Assembly: GCA_030685235.1 (NCBI GenBank)
Contig: MU839184.1
Span: 1 to 64,000, forward strand
Direction of reading: 5' to 3'
Origin: Copromyces sp. CBS 386.78
Taxonomy: Eukaryota > Ascomycota > Sordariomycetes > Sordariales > Sordariaceae
DNA: 64,000 nt
Below the pieces are notes generated by a model, which was given only the letters and a program-made list of their open reading frames with translations, made no database searches and was not told the DNA's origin. Positions 1 through 12,374 of this stretch are shown here, one piece after another; position 1 is the stretch's first letter; each line of letters opens with the position of its first letter. The position numbers and the translations under genes were made by a program.

Positions 1-93
1 AAATTTTTGGGGTGCATTAGTGTGCCTTGGCGCACGGGAAGGGTGGGGCTACGGTGCTGGAAGACATTCATTACGGTGCGAAAAGACATTCTC
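1..93. mobile_element. Right end of a MITE (GAGAATATC family), cut by the window edge
   Basis: The stretch ends in ...AAAAGACATTCTC at 93. Its reverse complement begins GAGAATGTCTTTTCGCACCG, nearly the same as the terminal inverted repeat of the complete MITE at 20157-20569. The left end lies outside the window, so the target duplication cannot be checked. The family is non-coding. The subterminal TGTCTTTTCG..CCG motif occurs twice, as in the complete copy. Confidence 0.6.
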
Positions 94-768
94 TTATTAT
101 TATAATAATAAATATACTACGTAGCGATATTTAATTCCAAATTAAAAAATTATAAAGGAAACGGATAAAGTATTAATAATTAGTATTAGAATAATATACT
201 TTATTTATTTATATATAGTTCGAGTTAATAGGGTAAATGTTATTTAGATTATTTAAAATATACATAAATTCTAGTAATTAAGTTTATTAAAATATATTTT
301 AATATTTAATAATATAATTATTCCATAATAATATATATAGATATTATTGTATTAGACTGTATTTTACTTAAAATATATTTCGTTATAGTAAAAATATAGT
401 TCGCTATAATTCGTTATTATAATAAAAGGATATATAAGAATTATTAAGATTAAAGTTTCTTCCGTAAATATATATAGTTTAATAAATATTAATTATTAAT
501 TTATAAATATATATACCCCGTACGGTAATTAATAAATATAAAATATATATTATTCCTAATTATTTAATTATAATTTAATAGTATCCGAGCTTCTATAGTT
601 TACTAAGAATGTATATTATACGGTAAATAGCTAATTTATATATATAATTATAAGAATTCGCTAATATATATTATATTATAATATCGTTAATATAGAATAT
701 ATCCGGCGATATATAGAGGTATTTATAGTATTTTATTACGAATTTAATATATCTTCTTCTATATATAC
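94..768. other. AT-rich RIP-degraded DNA, no gene seen
   Basis: The stretch is almost entirely A/T, with scattered CG dinucleotides and very few CA or TG, as RIP leaves behind. No open frame, repeat end or RNA gene was recognised. It forms the left flank of the gypsy element that starts at 774. Confidence 0.5.
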
Positions 769-773
769 GGTAT

Positions 774-1287
774 TATTACGGGAAGAGAGCGAGAGGTTGG
801 GTGTAGATAATTAATATACGTAATTGTACGAGGGAAGAAAGGTGATACCGGAATGGTATCGCTGATGCTAGTATTGTCACCTGTCAGATTGACAGGCGAC
901 TAGCCAGGGCAGGCCCCGCCCAGTTACATGGGTGGGCTCGACCTACGCCCGCGGTCGCATCCCCACATAAGTGGGTCCTGTAGATTAGATAAGGCTCGCG
1001 CATATATGGTCATCAACTATCGCGAGCTCCTCTCTCTAGATCTTTCCCGGATCATCAATTTACACACCTTTTAATTAAGACAATATTGTCATTGTTTCTT
1101 ATACCTTACTAACGGTATTAAAAGGGAAGAGTGTAGAGGTGCGATTGGGAAATAGGCCTTTATAAAATTCGAGCTATAAACCCCTAGTAAGTCTATAGCG
1201 GGAGGCTATAATTAATTAACCGATAGTAATAATAGTTTTAGAGAGCTACTATCACTAATATATATAATATAAGTTAATCCTATAATA
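774..1287 (-). repeat. 3' LTR of the gypsy element, split by a nested solo LTR
   Basis: 774-842 and 1126-1287 together give 231 bp and align along their whole length with the right LTR. Differences are mainly C/T and G/A transitions. The left boundary follows the GGTAT target duplication. The right boundary is the decayed ...CCTATAATA, matching CCTGTGACA in the other LTR. Confidence 0.9.
843..1120. mobile_element. Solo LTR inserted in the gypsy LTR
   Basis: This 278-bp insert begins TGATACCG and ends CGGTATTA. Reverting one RIP-type C-to-T change (CA to TA) makes the ends a perfect 8-bp inverted repeat. It is flanked by the 5-bp duplication AAAGG (838-842 and 1121-1125). The other gypsy LTR shows the empty site with a single AAAGG. 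It has no internal region, so it is a solo LTR left by LTR-LTR recombination. Its base composition is much less AT-rich than its surroundings, which points to a later insertion or escape from RIP. Confidence 0.9.
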
Positions 1288-1595
1288 CTTCCTCGGACTA
1301 AAAGAAGCTATATAGCTAACTAAAATTATATAAAATAATAAATAACCCTATTAAACGTTTAATCTAACCGTAAAAAACTTCTATAACTATTAATTGCGGC
1401 GACCTCCTCTCGTATTTTATTTGTAGAACTTCTGCTTTTATAGCCAGCTCTAATATCTCTTCCGCTTCTAAAGTCCTCTTCCGTTTCTATTCTACTATTC
1501 ATTAATCTGGTAGTATTAAAACCTTTAAGTATACTTCGTAGAATTATTATATTATTTTAGGAGATATAGCTATATTAGTATACGGCTATTATAAA

Positions 1596-2329
1596 GAGAA
1601 AGTCTAACCGTACGGTCACGAATGTTTATCCGTACGGTGATCCACTTTTTCCCTCACACATATCCCTAACCCTCGCGCGGCTACAGATGTTACATGTATT
1701 CTTTTGAAAATTTCACCCAGAAATCTGGGCATTACTATTCTTTCATGCGTGACATCAGACCGCAGTGCCTAGACTAGATACGCACCTGTCACGGCTGTTA
1801 GCGATTGTCACGGCTGTCAGCAACTGTTACGGCTGTCACGGCTATCATGGCTGTCACAGCTGTTACAGCTGTTAGCGATTGTCAGGGCTGTCAACGACTA
1901 TCACGGCTGTCACGGCTATTAGCGATTGTCACGGCTGTTACGGCTGTTAGCGATTGTCACGGCTGTCAGCGATTGTTACGGTTGTTAGCGATTGTTACGG
2001 CTGCTAGTGATTGTTACGGCTGTCACGGCTGTCAGCAATTGTTACGGCTGTTAGCGATTGTTACGGCTGTCACGGCTGTTAGCGATTGTTACGGTTGTTA
2101 GCGATTGTTACGGCTGTTATGGCTGTTAGCGACTATTACGGCTGTTAGCGTACGTGTGTTGTGTAGTGATTAGAATGTGTAATAGGCTGTAATTTGGGGG
2201 CTTGGCGGTCGCGGTACGAGCGAGACTGGTGCTGACGGGGAGGAGACGGCAGGGTTAGGGATATGTATGGGAGAAAAAAGTGGATTACCGTACGGATAGA
2301 CATTCGTGACCGTACGGTTAGACTTTCTC
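1596..2329. mobile_element. Minisatellite-bearing MITE nested in the gypsy element
   Basis: The insert is 734 bp with terminal inverted repeats of about 80 bp starting GAGAAAGTCTAACCGTACGG. An 8-bp target duplication ATTATAAA lies at 1588-1595 and 2330-2337 (9 bp if the following G is counted). There is no coding capacity. The centre is an array of a 19-bp unit. A GAG start and 8-9-bp duplications recall Mutator-type elements, but without a transposase the superfamily stays open. Confidence 0.87.
1796..2150 (+). repeat. Minisatellite, about 19-bp unit (GGCTGTTAGCGATTGTTAC)
   Basis: Interleaved copies of GGCTGTTAGCGATTGTTAC and a shortened GGCTGTCAC fill the middle of the MITE. Variants differ almost only at C/T in CpA context (GTCAC/GTTAC, GTCAG/GTTAG), so the array shows partial RIP on one strand. 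An open frame of 98 codons across it is a by-product of the repeat and not a gene. Confidence 0.85.
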
Positions 2330-4740
2330 ATTATAAAGGCTAATAAAGTAATATTTAAACGACGAAATATTCTTAACGACCGTTAATTATTTTATAGTAG
2401 CCGTTAATTTTAACGAAATCCTATTCTACCAAATCTTCTTCGTTATTAATCCTCTATATATTTTAGCCGTAGTTAGTACAAACGTCCTTTTCCTATACTT
2501 CTAATTATCCCAGAATATTTACTTCGGCCTATAATTTAATTTTATTAATATAGAACGTTAGGTTATACTTTATATTAATAGGGAGCTTAAATATAATTTT
2601 ATAGTTATCTACTTTAATAATTTCGAACGGGCTTTTATAAAAAGGGGTAAATTTTGCGTATAGGCGGCCGGTATTAAAATTCTTTATATTGAATAGGACT
2701 TTATCTCCTACTTTATATTTCGGGGTATCTATCCTTCGAATATTAGCGTTAGCTTCGTATTATTATTAAATTTATTTTACTTAATTCGTAACGTATTTTA
2801 ATACCCTTTTAAAGTAATTAGCTATTTCGTTAATTTTGAAATACTTTATTTACTATTAAGCTAATAAATTAGGCGGGTACGGTTTTGCTAATTTAATATT
2901 TATACGAGGGTAGAAATTGTAATTAGTAAACAAGGGGAATATTCCTATTATTTTAGAAATTAAATTATTATTAGTAAATTCCGCGATTAGGAGCTAATTT
3001 ACTTAATTGTTCTATACCTAATTAATATAAAAATAAAAATATTTTTCTATTTCTATATTAATATATTCTATTTAGCTATTAATAATTAGGTAGAACGCGG
3101 AGGAAGGTTTGAAAACTATTTTTAAATAGGAAAATAAAGTTCTTTAAAATTATAAAACGAATTAAGAGTTGCGATTTAATATAATAGAGTCCGGTAGGCT
3201 ATAAATCCTTTTAATGAAATTAATCTACTAATTCTTCGGCTATAAAATTAATTATAGGAATGAAATATTGTATTTTTATTAAATAATTAATAATAACGGC
3301 TATATATTTAAATTCCTATTCCCGACGTACGTAAGGCGTTAAAGGGGTAACGTAATCTACGGAAATATCCTTTTATAATACGAAGGGTATTATTAGCGGT
3401 TTTAAAAACTTATAAGGGGAGTATTATAATAGTTTAGATTTAGTATATAATAAGTAGGCCTTATAGTAGGCCTTAACGGTACTAAATATCACTAATTAAA
3501 AGAAAGATTGAGAGAGTAACGAGTAGGTTTTTTTACGATTTAGGTAGTTAGTAGACGGCGAATTGTATATATAGTAGAAGAATTAGAATTAAAGTTCGGT
3601 ATTATTAAAGTCGATAATAATGGTATTTTAAAAGTATATTCGTTCTTATATTATTTTATATTTAACGAAAGATATTTTCTTTAAATAATTTTTTAATTCT
3701 TTAGACTACGTATAGTGACTAGGGTCTAATAAGTAAGCGAGTAAATTTTATAAAAATACCGATTTTTTATAACTCTCTATAATTAAATCGTTAGTAGATT
3801 TATTATTTATAATTTCTAAATTGTAAATATATTTAATTCCGACGTTAATAACTTCCTTTCCGCTTTTTAGAACGAAGATTCCGTTAATAAAAATATTATA
3901 ATTAAATAAAACTTTATTTCTAATTAATAGCTATTCGTTAATTTCGTCCTTAAGTAAGTCCTTTAATTTCTTATTTAAGGTGTCGGGGCGTATTTATAAT
4001 GAACCCGGCCGGTATTTAATTATAAAATTAAATTAGGAGAGAAATTAAAATTATCGTATATATTAGAGGGTAAATTGTTTATTAATAGTAAAGGACTTTA
4101 GGCTTTTATAATTTATAAAAACTTTAAAAGTTACTATATTCCTTCTAATTCGGGGCGCTATTCTTCTAAAACTTTAATAATAGTTAGCAACTCTTTATTA
4201 TAAATATTATAATTATATTCCGCTAAAGAATATTATTAATTAAAATAGGCGATTGGCCGGAAAATACTTTTTTTATTATACTATAATAATATACTTCTAT
4301 AGGCCTAATTGGATATATTAGTCTCTACGATAATTTATTTAAACTAATTGTAAATACGAAGAATAGGTCTATTATTAAAATTTTTTTTTAATACTTTGAA
4401 GGACTTTTAGTATTATTCCTCCTATTCCTATCCCACCGTCTTTTTAATTAATTTATATAATAGGCCGGCGATAATAGAAAAATATTTAATAAAACGATAA
4501 TAAAAATTAGCGAATTTTAGGAAGCGTTGAAACGACTTCTTAAAATTTGGAGCTTCTTATGTTATAATTGTAGAAACCTTTTCTAAATTTATTTCGAAAC
4601 TACTTAGGGTAATAATAAGATTTAAATATTTAATTCGCTATATATAGAATTTATATTTATTAATATCGATTTAGAATCCTATTTTGATTATCCTTTCTAA
4701 AACCTCCTTAATATATCCTTTATATTTTTTTTTATTATTA

Positions 4741-5668
4741 GAATAAATTAAGATATTGTCGAAATAAGCCGTGGCGTAAACGTTAAAAATATTATATAAA
4801 ATGTTATTAATATAATTTTAGAAGGTTCCCAGTACGTTTTATAAACCGAATAGATATATAATAGATTTATAAAAGTTAAAACGGGTAATAAAGGCGGTAA
4901 ATTATTTATACCCTTCTTTAATACGGATTTTATTAAATATAGTAATAATATTGAATTTCGTAAAGATTTTAGCCTTATAAATTATATTAAAGGTCTTTTT
5001 AATTAGCGGTAACAGATAATATATTTTTAATATAACGTTATTAATACTGTAGTAATTTATATAAATATAAATTCCGCTTCCGGGTTTTTTAATTAATAAA
5101 AGGGGGGAGGCGGCCGCAAATTATAATAGCCGGATAAATTTCTTCCTCAAATTATTATCGATTTACTTCTTAATAACGATAATTTTTATAGGTAATATAC
5201 GTTGTAATTGTACGCTAAGAAATTACTCTCTTAATTATAATTTACTTTTATAATCGTATAAACGATAAGGAGGGATTTCTTCCATTAGTAAGGGTAGGAA
5301 AGCGGTAACTTCGTTAATATATTTCCGTCCTTTAAAATAATTTAAAATTTTAATAATTTCCTCCTTAGTTTTTAACGGTTAATTTACTTTATTAAAAACT
5401 TTTTTATATCCTCTTCGTCGACTTTTATTAAATATATTTATTAGAAGATTTCTTTGTATATAGGTGTATCGGTTTCGAAATTTCTAGTAAAATTAATTAT
5501 TTTAGCGAGGATTGTAGCCTTTCGGGTATTTTTTAAAGTATAAACGCTAGCTATTTTGTTAATAAAATTATAAAACGCGGAGGGTAAATTTTTTTTATAT
5601 TTCCTTTTATTACTTTTTATAATATTATTAACTATTTCTTCGATTAAGTTTAGATTTTGAAGATCCAT
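4741..5668 (-). pseudogene. Gypsy reverse transcriptase remnant (pol)
   Basis: Reading leftwards from about 5100 one meets, with stops interspersed, an LLIKKPGSG motif, a segment matching RIKEGYKWFTAF, then LFGL..NVLGTF and finally VYATAYFDNILIYS at 4741-4781. These are the Ty3/gypsy RT motifs R(I/T)KEG..., FGL.NAP.TFQ and the catalytic YLDD box, whose second aspartate has become asparagine. The open stretch 5441-5668 belongs to the region upstream of RT. The integrase region would lie at about 2400-3600 but was not resolved motif by motif. Confidence 0.88.
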
Positions 5669-6951
5669 TATAGCCGTTAACCTCTCGATTTTAGCGTAGT
5701 TCGTAACGTACGACTGTAATTACTCCTTCTTGCAAATGAAATTGAATGCAATTATATTAAGTACTTTAATATTATTGAGGTTAAATTTATTATTAAGCTT
5801 ATGAAAATAGCGGTATTAAGGGTAATTTATATTAATTAAAATACGGCGGCTACTTATGCGTACGTAAGGCTTATAAAGTACGGGGCTTTTAATTTTAATA
5901 AAGAAAGCGGCGGTACCGGTAATAACGATTTTAAATTTAGCCCTTCTAATTATTAGCGCTTTAATAAGAGCGGAGACCGTATAATAACTAATTTTAGGAT
6001 TCATTTTAGGTTTAATAACGGTAGGAGGGAGCGTAGGAGCGGATAAGGATTTTAGAGCGGGCTTTACTATATTCCTTTTAATCTTTTCTTTTTTAATAAT
6101 TGGAGGGCGAAATCCCTTCTTTTTAATAGTTGGAGAAGGAAATTCGGTCTCTTCCTTCTTAATTAGTAGTAAGGGGGTTAAATAGATGGAAGCTATTAAA
6201 ATTTAATTAGTAAGGATTTTAGGCGCCGTTATTTAGTATTTAGGGAGATCTATTAATAAATAGCGGCTTCAGTAGGCGGTATAATTAAAGTATATATTAT
6301 ATTATTTATAATCGATTTCTAGCCGATAATATTATATCTATAAGAAGTTTAAAATAATTAGGTATTTTTTAAAAATATTATAAATTAAAAAGGTAATTAT
6401 TTCTTTATAAAGGTCGATCCGGAGTTTAATTATTATTTATTTAAAAATAATATTTTTAATTATTCCGTTAATAAGAATGAACTTCTTTATTTTTAATAAT
6501 TGGAAATGGGGAAGGTTATTTTTAATAATAAAGGAGTAATTAATAAATACGAAAATGGAGTAACCATTATTAATAAGGGTAATATAATAATCTTTGTACG
6601 AACGGGTTATAATATAAAAGGATAAGAATATTAAATTTAAGGAAGTAGAATTATTTAACGATTGAATTTTAATTTCCTTTAAACCCTCTAATTTTATAGA
6701 ATTTAAAATTCGTCTTTTAGATATAACCTAGCTAAGTTTTTATACGCGATTGTATATAGAGGTTAAATATTTTCTTAATTATTATAATATTCTTTATTAA
6801 CGGCGGGTTCGGCGGTTAGAACGGTCGGGGTAATTAGAGCGGTATCGGTAACGCGGACCTACTCCTGGTTATAACCCTTACTACAGCTCTTATTCTTTAA
6901 CTATTTACCGGTGGAATATTAGAGGCCTTAGGAACTATAATTAATTAAAGC

Positions 6952-6998
6952 GGTATAATTATGGGTAATATAACTAGGCTTGTTATAAGAACGGTAGA
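6952..6998 (-). pseudogene. Gag zinc-knuckle remnant (CCHC)
   Basis: The minus-strand reading gives YRSYNKPSYITHNY. If each RIP-type G-to-A change is undone, the three tyrosines at the key positions become Cys, Cys and Cys and the next becomes His. The result is the exact C-x2-C-x4-H-x4-C spacing of a retroviral-type zinc knuckle. Gag would extend rightwards to about 8300, but the rest is too decayed to annotate. Confidence 0.75.
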
Positions 6999-8673
6999 GG
7001 CTATTGCGGGAATGTTAGTCGAAAATATCCTTATAAATAAAAATTACGAAATTAACGACGTTTAAATTTATTTTATTATTACCCTAGCTAATAGGAACGT
7101 CGTCGGTAGTAAATTTAATATTAGAACGACCTCTACTATTATTATTATTATTATTATTATTATTATGATTAAGGAAGTAATTTGTTATCTTCTAGCGATA
7201 ATCCGCGTTTTTAAGGTTGCCGGTAACGTTATAATATATTTCGAACTAATATTTAAAATCGTTATTGGAAGGAAGGTTGTAATAAGCGAAAGCGTTACGG
7301 AAACGTTTATTAATTTTATTCCGGAAATAATAAACCTTTATCGAATTATCGAAACCGTAGAAATTTATTAAATTAATTAATTTAAAATCGAAATTTGCGA
7401 AAAATATATTCTTTATATATAATTTTTATAAATAGCGGACGACATTTATTTTGAAATTTATATTCTAAAAACGAGAAATTAAATATTTTATAAATTTAAT
7501 ACTTATCTTCCAATATTAATTCGCCTCGTCGGGGTCCGACTAGATTACGTTTAGATTATTTTAAATATTGGATAAGATTTTAGGGCCTAAAAGTATAATA
7601 ATATAAATAATTTTAATATTTTTTAAAGAATAGAAGGCGGTATTATATTTTTACTAAGATTAAATATAAAAGCGTTAAATTTTAAAAATTTTATATTTAC
7701 GAGTAGGGTTGCTAATTTCTTTATTAGTAAAAATAGGTAGGTTTTTTACCGTTTAGCGAAGAGAGGAGGATATAGTTGCTTTTATAATTATATTACTAAT
7801 GGAAGAAGAGGAAATTTATATTTTAAAAATATTATATTCCGCAAATAAAATATTATAAATGAATTTAAAATTAATATAGTCGAAGTTCTTTTAATCGAAA
7901 TTAAATTAAGCGTCGTTAATTACCTAATAGGCAATTTTAAATTCCTCCTTAGAGCGTTCGAAGTCGTTAGTAACGTTATTATAAAGTATAAAATTAATAT
8001 AATAGAAGTAATTAAAAAGTATAATAATAGATTAGAAAATAGGGTAGTAGGTAATAATAGCCGCGTTTTCGAAGTATTTACAAAGAATAGGTAGGTTGTT
8101 CTCTTAGTCGAAGCCTTTAAGGAAGTTAATAAAGGCTACGTCTTTAAGAATTTTAAAAAGCGTGGTATAGTAAATTATAATATCGAATTCAATTTCGAAA
8201 GTTTTATTAAAGGCGGAGTATAGCGAATTTAAATCGAAAGCGTTAATTTTAAAAATTACGAAATTAAAGAGATTACTACTATTAGAATTGCCGTTTAGGG
8301 AAAAAAGGGTAGGATTATTATTATTATAAAGTATAAAATAAAAGAGAAATAACTATTTAAAATAAAAGAGGGGTAAAAGTCCGCTACTAGGACCGTTTTA
8401 ATAAAAAGGTCCGTTATGAGGACTATTTAAAGTAATTAAAACGAGGCGATCCCTTATTTACTAGATAAAAAGTACCTTCCCTTATATATTAGTAAAAAGA
8501 GGTTTAGAATTTTAATTGGGCGACTATTATAATTACGATTATTGATATTTGGGGGGGGGTACTAGGCTTAACGATTTGTAACGAAGCGATCTTTATACGC
8601 GCGCAAACGAAAAATAATTGCAATAAAAAATAGGTTTATACTATAAACGTAATAATTAAAAAGTATAATCAAT

Positions 8674-8904
8674 TATTATGGGAAGAAGGCGAAAGGTTGG
8701 GTATAGATGATTAATATACGTAATTGTACGAAGGAAGAAAGGGAAGAGTATAGAGGTACAATTGGAAAATAGGCCTTTATAGGATTCGAGCTATAAACCC
8801 CTAGTAGGTCTATAGCAGGAGGCTATAGCCAATTAACCGATAGTGATAATAGTCTTAGAGAGCTACTGTTACTAGTATATACAATATAGGCTAACCCTGT
8901 GACA
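8674..8904 (-). repeat. 5' LTR of the gypsy element
   Basis: This 231-bp LTR starts TATTATGGG and ends CTGTGACA, followed by the target duplication GGTAT. It is less mutated than the left LTR and keeps the original GTGACA terminus. Confidence 0.9.
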
Positions 8905-8909
8905 GGTAT

Positions 8910-10100
8910 TTACCTAGTTAATAATTAATTTATTACCGTATAAATAATATTTATATTTATAAAATCTAATATTAATATTTAATATTTATATTTGTTTAGT
9001 TATTAAATATTCGTCCTATATTATAAATTTTAAAGACTAATAATTTCTATCCTATTTTCAACTGTCTACTAATATATATTAAATTCCGCTATTAATTTCC
9101 GGTCTGGATACTTTCTCTATTTGTATAAGTTTTTTATTTTACGCCGGAAATAAATAACGTTTTTAAAATCGTACGTTATTAATAATTTCCATCCTATTTC
9201 TACGCTTTTATATATTATTAATCGCTTATATTCTATTCTACCTATTTATAATTTTAATATTAATTATAATTAATATTGTTATAGTATAAATATGATAAAA
9301 TTAATTGGAACCCTTATATATTGTAATAAATTTATTATAATAATTAAATACTTTTATTTTTTTATTTTTCTCTTTCTCTCTTTCTCTTTATTCTTATTAT
9401 ACTATATCCTTTTTTTTTAACTACTATAATTATTTAATATAATATTTATTTAATTACTAATAGAATTGAATATCGGGGGCTCAATATATTTACGCTAAGG
9501 TTATATATATAGAAATAAATATATCTATTTAACGTATAGCGCAAAGTAATAATAATTTTAATTGTATATAAATAATACGACTATACGATTGTACAACCGT
9601 ATAACCGAAGGTAGTAGGGTAGGTATCGGTATATAATAATATAATTGTATATCAGTATAGGTATTCGGTAAACGGTATATAGTAGAAGTGTAACCGCTAT
9701 CCTAGTCCGTACTATAATTGTAGCCGCGGTATTAAATTAGGGTCGCGGATTAGAATTGCGGGATTAGGGTTGCGGGATTGGGGTTGCGGATTAGAGTCGC
9801 GGGATTAGGGTCGCAGGATTAGGGTTGTGGAATTGGGGTTGCGGATTAGGGTTGCGGGATTAGGGTTGTAGGATTGGGGTTGCGGGATTAGGGTCGCGGA
9901 TTAGATATAAAATACCGGATAAAATACTAATACCTATAGGTATATTTAACGGGCGGCTAATTTATATATAGTAGTCTGTATATTTTATTTTAACGCGAAT
10001 TCCGGGGTACGAGTAGCGGCCTATCTAAGGAACCCGTAGCGTATACTCCAGCGGTTGGTTCGGCGTATATTTTAACGTATTTGTAGTATATATTGGAATT
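8910..10100. other. AT-rich RIP-degraded stretch up to the first gene island
   Basis: No gene is recognised. It holds a pyrimidine-rich run (about 9355-9420) and a telomere-like minisatellite (9734-9904). Composition becomes balanced from about 10080 onward, where the island begins. Confidence 0.5.
9734..9904 (+). repeat. Interstitial telomere-like minisatellite (GGGATTAGGGTTGC)
   Basis: About twelve head-to-tail units of 13-14 bp have the consensus GGGATTAGGGTTGC. Many units contain TTAGGG, the telomere repeat of filamentous fungi. The interspersed TGCGGGA means this is not a true telomere tract. It may be a degenerate interstitial telomere-like array or a chance minisatellite. Confidence 0.75.
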
Positions 10101-10359
10101 GACCAATTAGGTGTAGTCCTTGGTTAGGAAGCCTTTTCCTAGTAGGAAGCCTACTCACCAGATCTCTGCATGTAAATGAGCAAAGCCTCCTGCCCCCTTA
10201 AGAAGCTTACCTAACCGCCTTATATTCCCGCTGCGGTTGGTTGCCATCAAAGATCGTGCCATCTTCATTTAGCACGTGCAGTGCAATTCATGTTTCCTGA
10301 TGGCCATTCCTGTAACCGAAGAATATCCGGGTGCAAGACCCAGATTTGACAATGCAACG

Positions 10360-12374
10360 TCAATACTCATGAAGGACTCCAGATCTCAGGTCCTGCAAGT
10401 CCTTTTCAAGCCGCGCTACCACGCCGTCATATACCGCCATTTGAAAGTTATCGTTGCCTAGGTTGGGATTCCGTTGTGGGAACTTGCACTTGATGCATCG
10501 TTCAACGGCGCCGAGGTAATTTGGGCCACCTGCCTCATTGACTTTGCTTAGGAGGCTCATTGCTGTCCCATGGTCCGAGATGAGTGCGTCGTTGGGGATA
10601 AGGGAGTTCGGCTGGGGAGACGGTGGACGGAATGTATCGAAGGGCGTTTCAAGCATAATCTCGATAAGAAGAATGCCCAAATAAAAAAGGGTATAGTTGC
10701 GATGAATGACGGTAGCCATGGGCCGTGTTTGCTGGATGGCCGCCGACGGGGTTGTGGGTGGAGGCTCAGGAAGCTGCTTGATCACAAAGGGTTCTTCAAA
10801 ATACGTCGTGCCGTCGCAATGGACGAGGAAGACGTCGTCCAGAGTCACTCTATCCGATAGCCATGGGGTCCCAGTCAGCTGTAGAACGCTTGATGCAATA
10901 ACAAAAGCGAGTCGGAGCTTGTCCTCATGCACCAGCAGAAAGGGGAAAGAACCGCGGTGCTCAGCCAAAGCGACCCGCAGCGGCACCAACGAGCAACCCT
11001 CAAAGCCATTAGCTCGCAGGTTTCCAAGTGGGTAGACCCCGTACTTGTCGACCCTGGAATTCTCGATAATTCCGGGCCCGGTAATATGACCACAGCAGAC
11101 GCCTGAAGGCAGGTTGGGCAGGCTCTTGAATGTCTCGCACATGTCAAGGAGCTTGGTTTGACTGATATGACTGGATGGGCGTTTCGGAGTAGGGCTGGTT
11201 GGCTTGGATGCTTGAGGCATTGCAAGAGCAAGCAGTAGATCGCTCATGCTTTTTAGAGACGCTTTAGGTGAAGGCGCGCCCCTCTCGTCCGCAAACGCAA
11301 ACACCGTTCTTTTCTTGGTACGTATCTGGACTTCTCTGGCAGGGCCTTGCTCAGGGGACGCTGATGGTGTGCTTTGAGATTCAGTCGATGGTTCCATGTC
11401 GTTGAATGGTTTGACCACAAGGGATCCCCAAAGCCGGCCCATATTACTGCTAGTAGGCCTAGAACAACTGCCGTATGAGATGACGAAGTTGAATGACAGT
11501 GTCTTGACAATATTCATGTCATCATCCCCTGGTATGATACCGGTATCAACTGGAGGGACCAGTTTCAGCCCCACGTTGTGTGAAGTAGGACACTGACACG
11601 CCGAAACGGCGGTTCGAAGAGCTTGATGAATGCTATCTGAGACAGAGTGCATTATACGGTGTAATCGTAAGCTCATGCGCTTTCTTCGTTCTGGCTCCAG
11701 ACTGACATTCTGGTTAGTGAGGGTTTCCAAGCTGGAGACGTCCTCGCGGACTCGAGCCAACAACTGATGATATTCGGACTTGTGCAGAACGAAATCCATT
11801 TTTCTGAATTCCCGCTTCATGATGTTCATGTTCTGCTTGGTATACAACAACAGTTAGTGACGCTCATAGTAGGGATGCCGAGGTTCAATGGCTCTAGGAT
11901 ATACACCCTCTTGTACACGCCTATGATAAGAACCATTCCACGAGGTGGGGTAACTGTTTTTGACCTGATCAATGAAATGGAATTTACCTGGCTATCGGTG
12001 TCAATTTGAAGCTTCAGCTTCAACTCCTTTGTTGCTTTGTCGATATCTTCGAGTTTTCCCTCGAATATCGCGCTGGATTTCCACAGTCGTTGGCGGATTT
12101 TGCCGTCTATCTCTTGGTCCTCCCAACTTTTACCTCCTGGCGCCTCGATCATTTCCTCGATCTTGTGCGGGAGTGCGATTCCTATGAGCAGCTGTTCGCA
12201 GATGTTCTGTAGCTTTACACGCTCAGTTTCCAGTCCCCGTGCCAAAAGCTTTACCTCGCGCGTATACGCACGACGCGTGTGCATCATTTCGGACGTTTTG
12301 GTGTAGCTTTCCAAAGCGGTAACGATGAGTGGCAGTGCGCCCAAAATTATACCGGCTACCTCAAAGCCGGACAT
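10360..12374 (-). CDS. DUF7580-type protein with hydrophobic N-terminal helix; paralogue 1, intact
   Basis: Exon 1 is 12374-11988 (129 codons) and exon 2 is 11835-10360. The 152-nt intron has donor GTAAAT and a tandem acceptor AAGCAG, so 11832 is an alternative exon start. The product is about 620 aa. The N-terminus MSGFEVAGIILGALPLIVTALE is a hydrophobic helix followed by charged helical sequence, the layout of fungal HeLo-like/DUF7580 proteins. Family landmarks are CQCPTSH..GLKL (about 205-215), CCGHITGP (about 385), LTGTPWL and FLGILLIEIML near the C-terminus. The last resembles the alpha-F region of a degenerate kinase fold. The biochemical role is unknown. It is divergent from the C2H2 gene at 13520, and a paralogue occurs at 43446-45407. 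The start was chosen because MSGFEV is conserved at that locus. Confidence 0.85.

Larger units (their letters stand above)
774..8904 (-). mobile_element. Complete RIP-degraded Ty3/gypsy LTR retrotransposon
   Basis: The two LTRs are 774-1287 (231 bp once the 283 bp of nested insert plus its duplication is removed) and 8674-8904 (231 bp). The 5-bp target duplication GGTAT lies at 769-773 and 8905-8909. The LTR ends are TATTAC (from TGTTAC by RIP) and GTGACA. Coding runs on the minus strand, so the right LTR is the 5' LTR. A CCHC zinc knuckle (about 6952-6998) marks gag, and reverse transcriptase is readable at 4741-5100. All frames are full of stops, mostly TAA/TAG at former CAA/CAG/TGG codons, so the element cannot encode protein. 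It was entered later by a solo LTR (843-1120) and a MITE (1596-2329). Confidence 0.93.

Noticed and set aside
1805..2101. 98-codon open frame across the MITE minisatellite
   Set aside because: Its amino acid pattern simply follows the 19-bp repeat. There is no domain and no start context, and the frame is a by-product of the array.
9734..9904. True telomere or chromosome end
   Set aside because: The unit is 13-14 bp with intervening TGC, lies inside the sequence, and is flanked by unrelated DNA on both sides.
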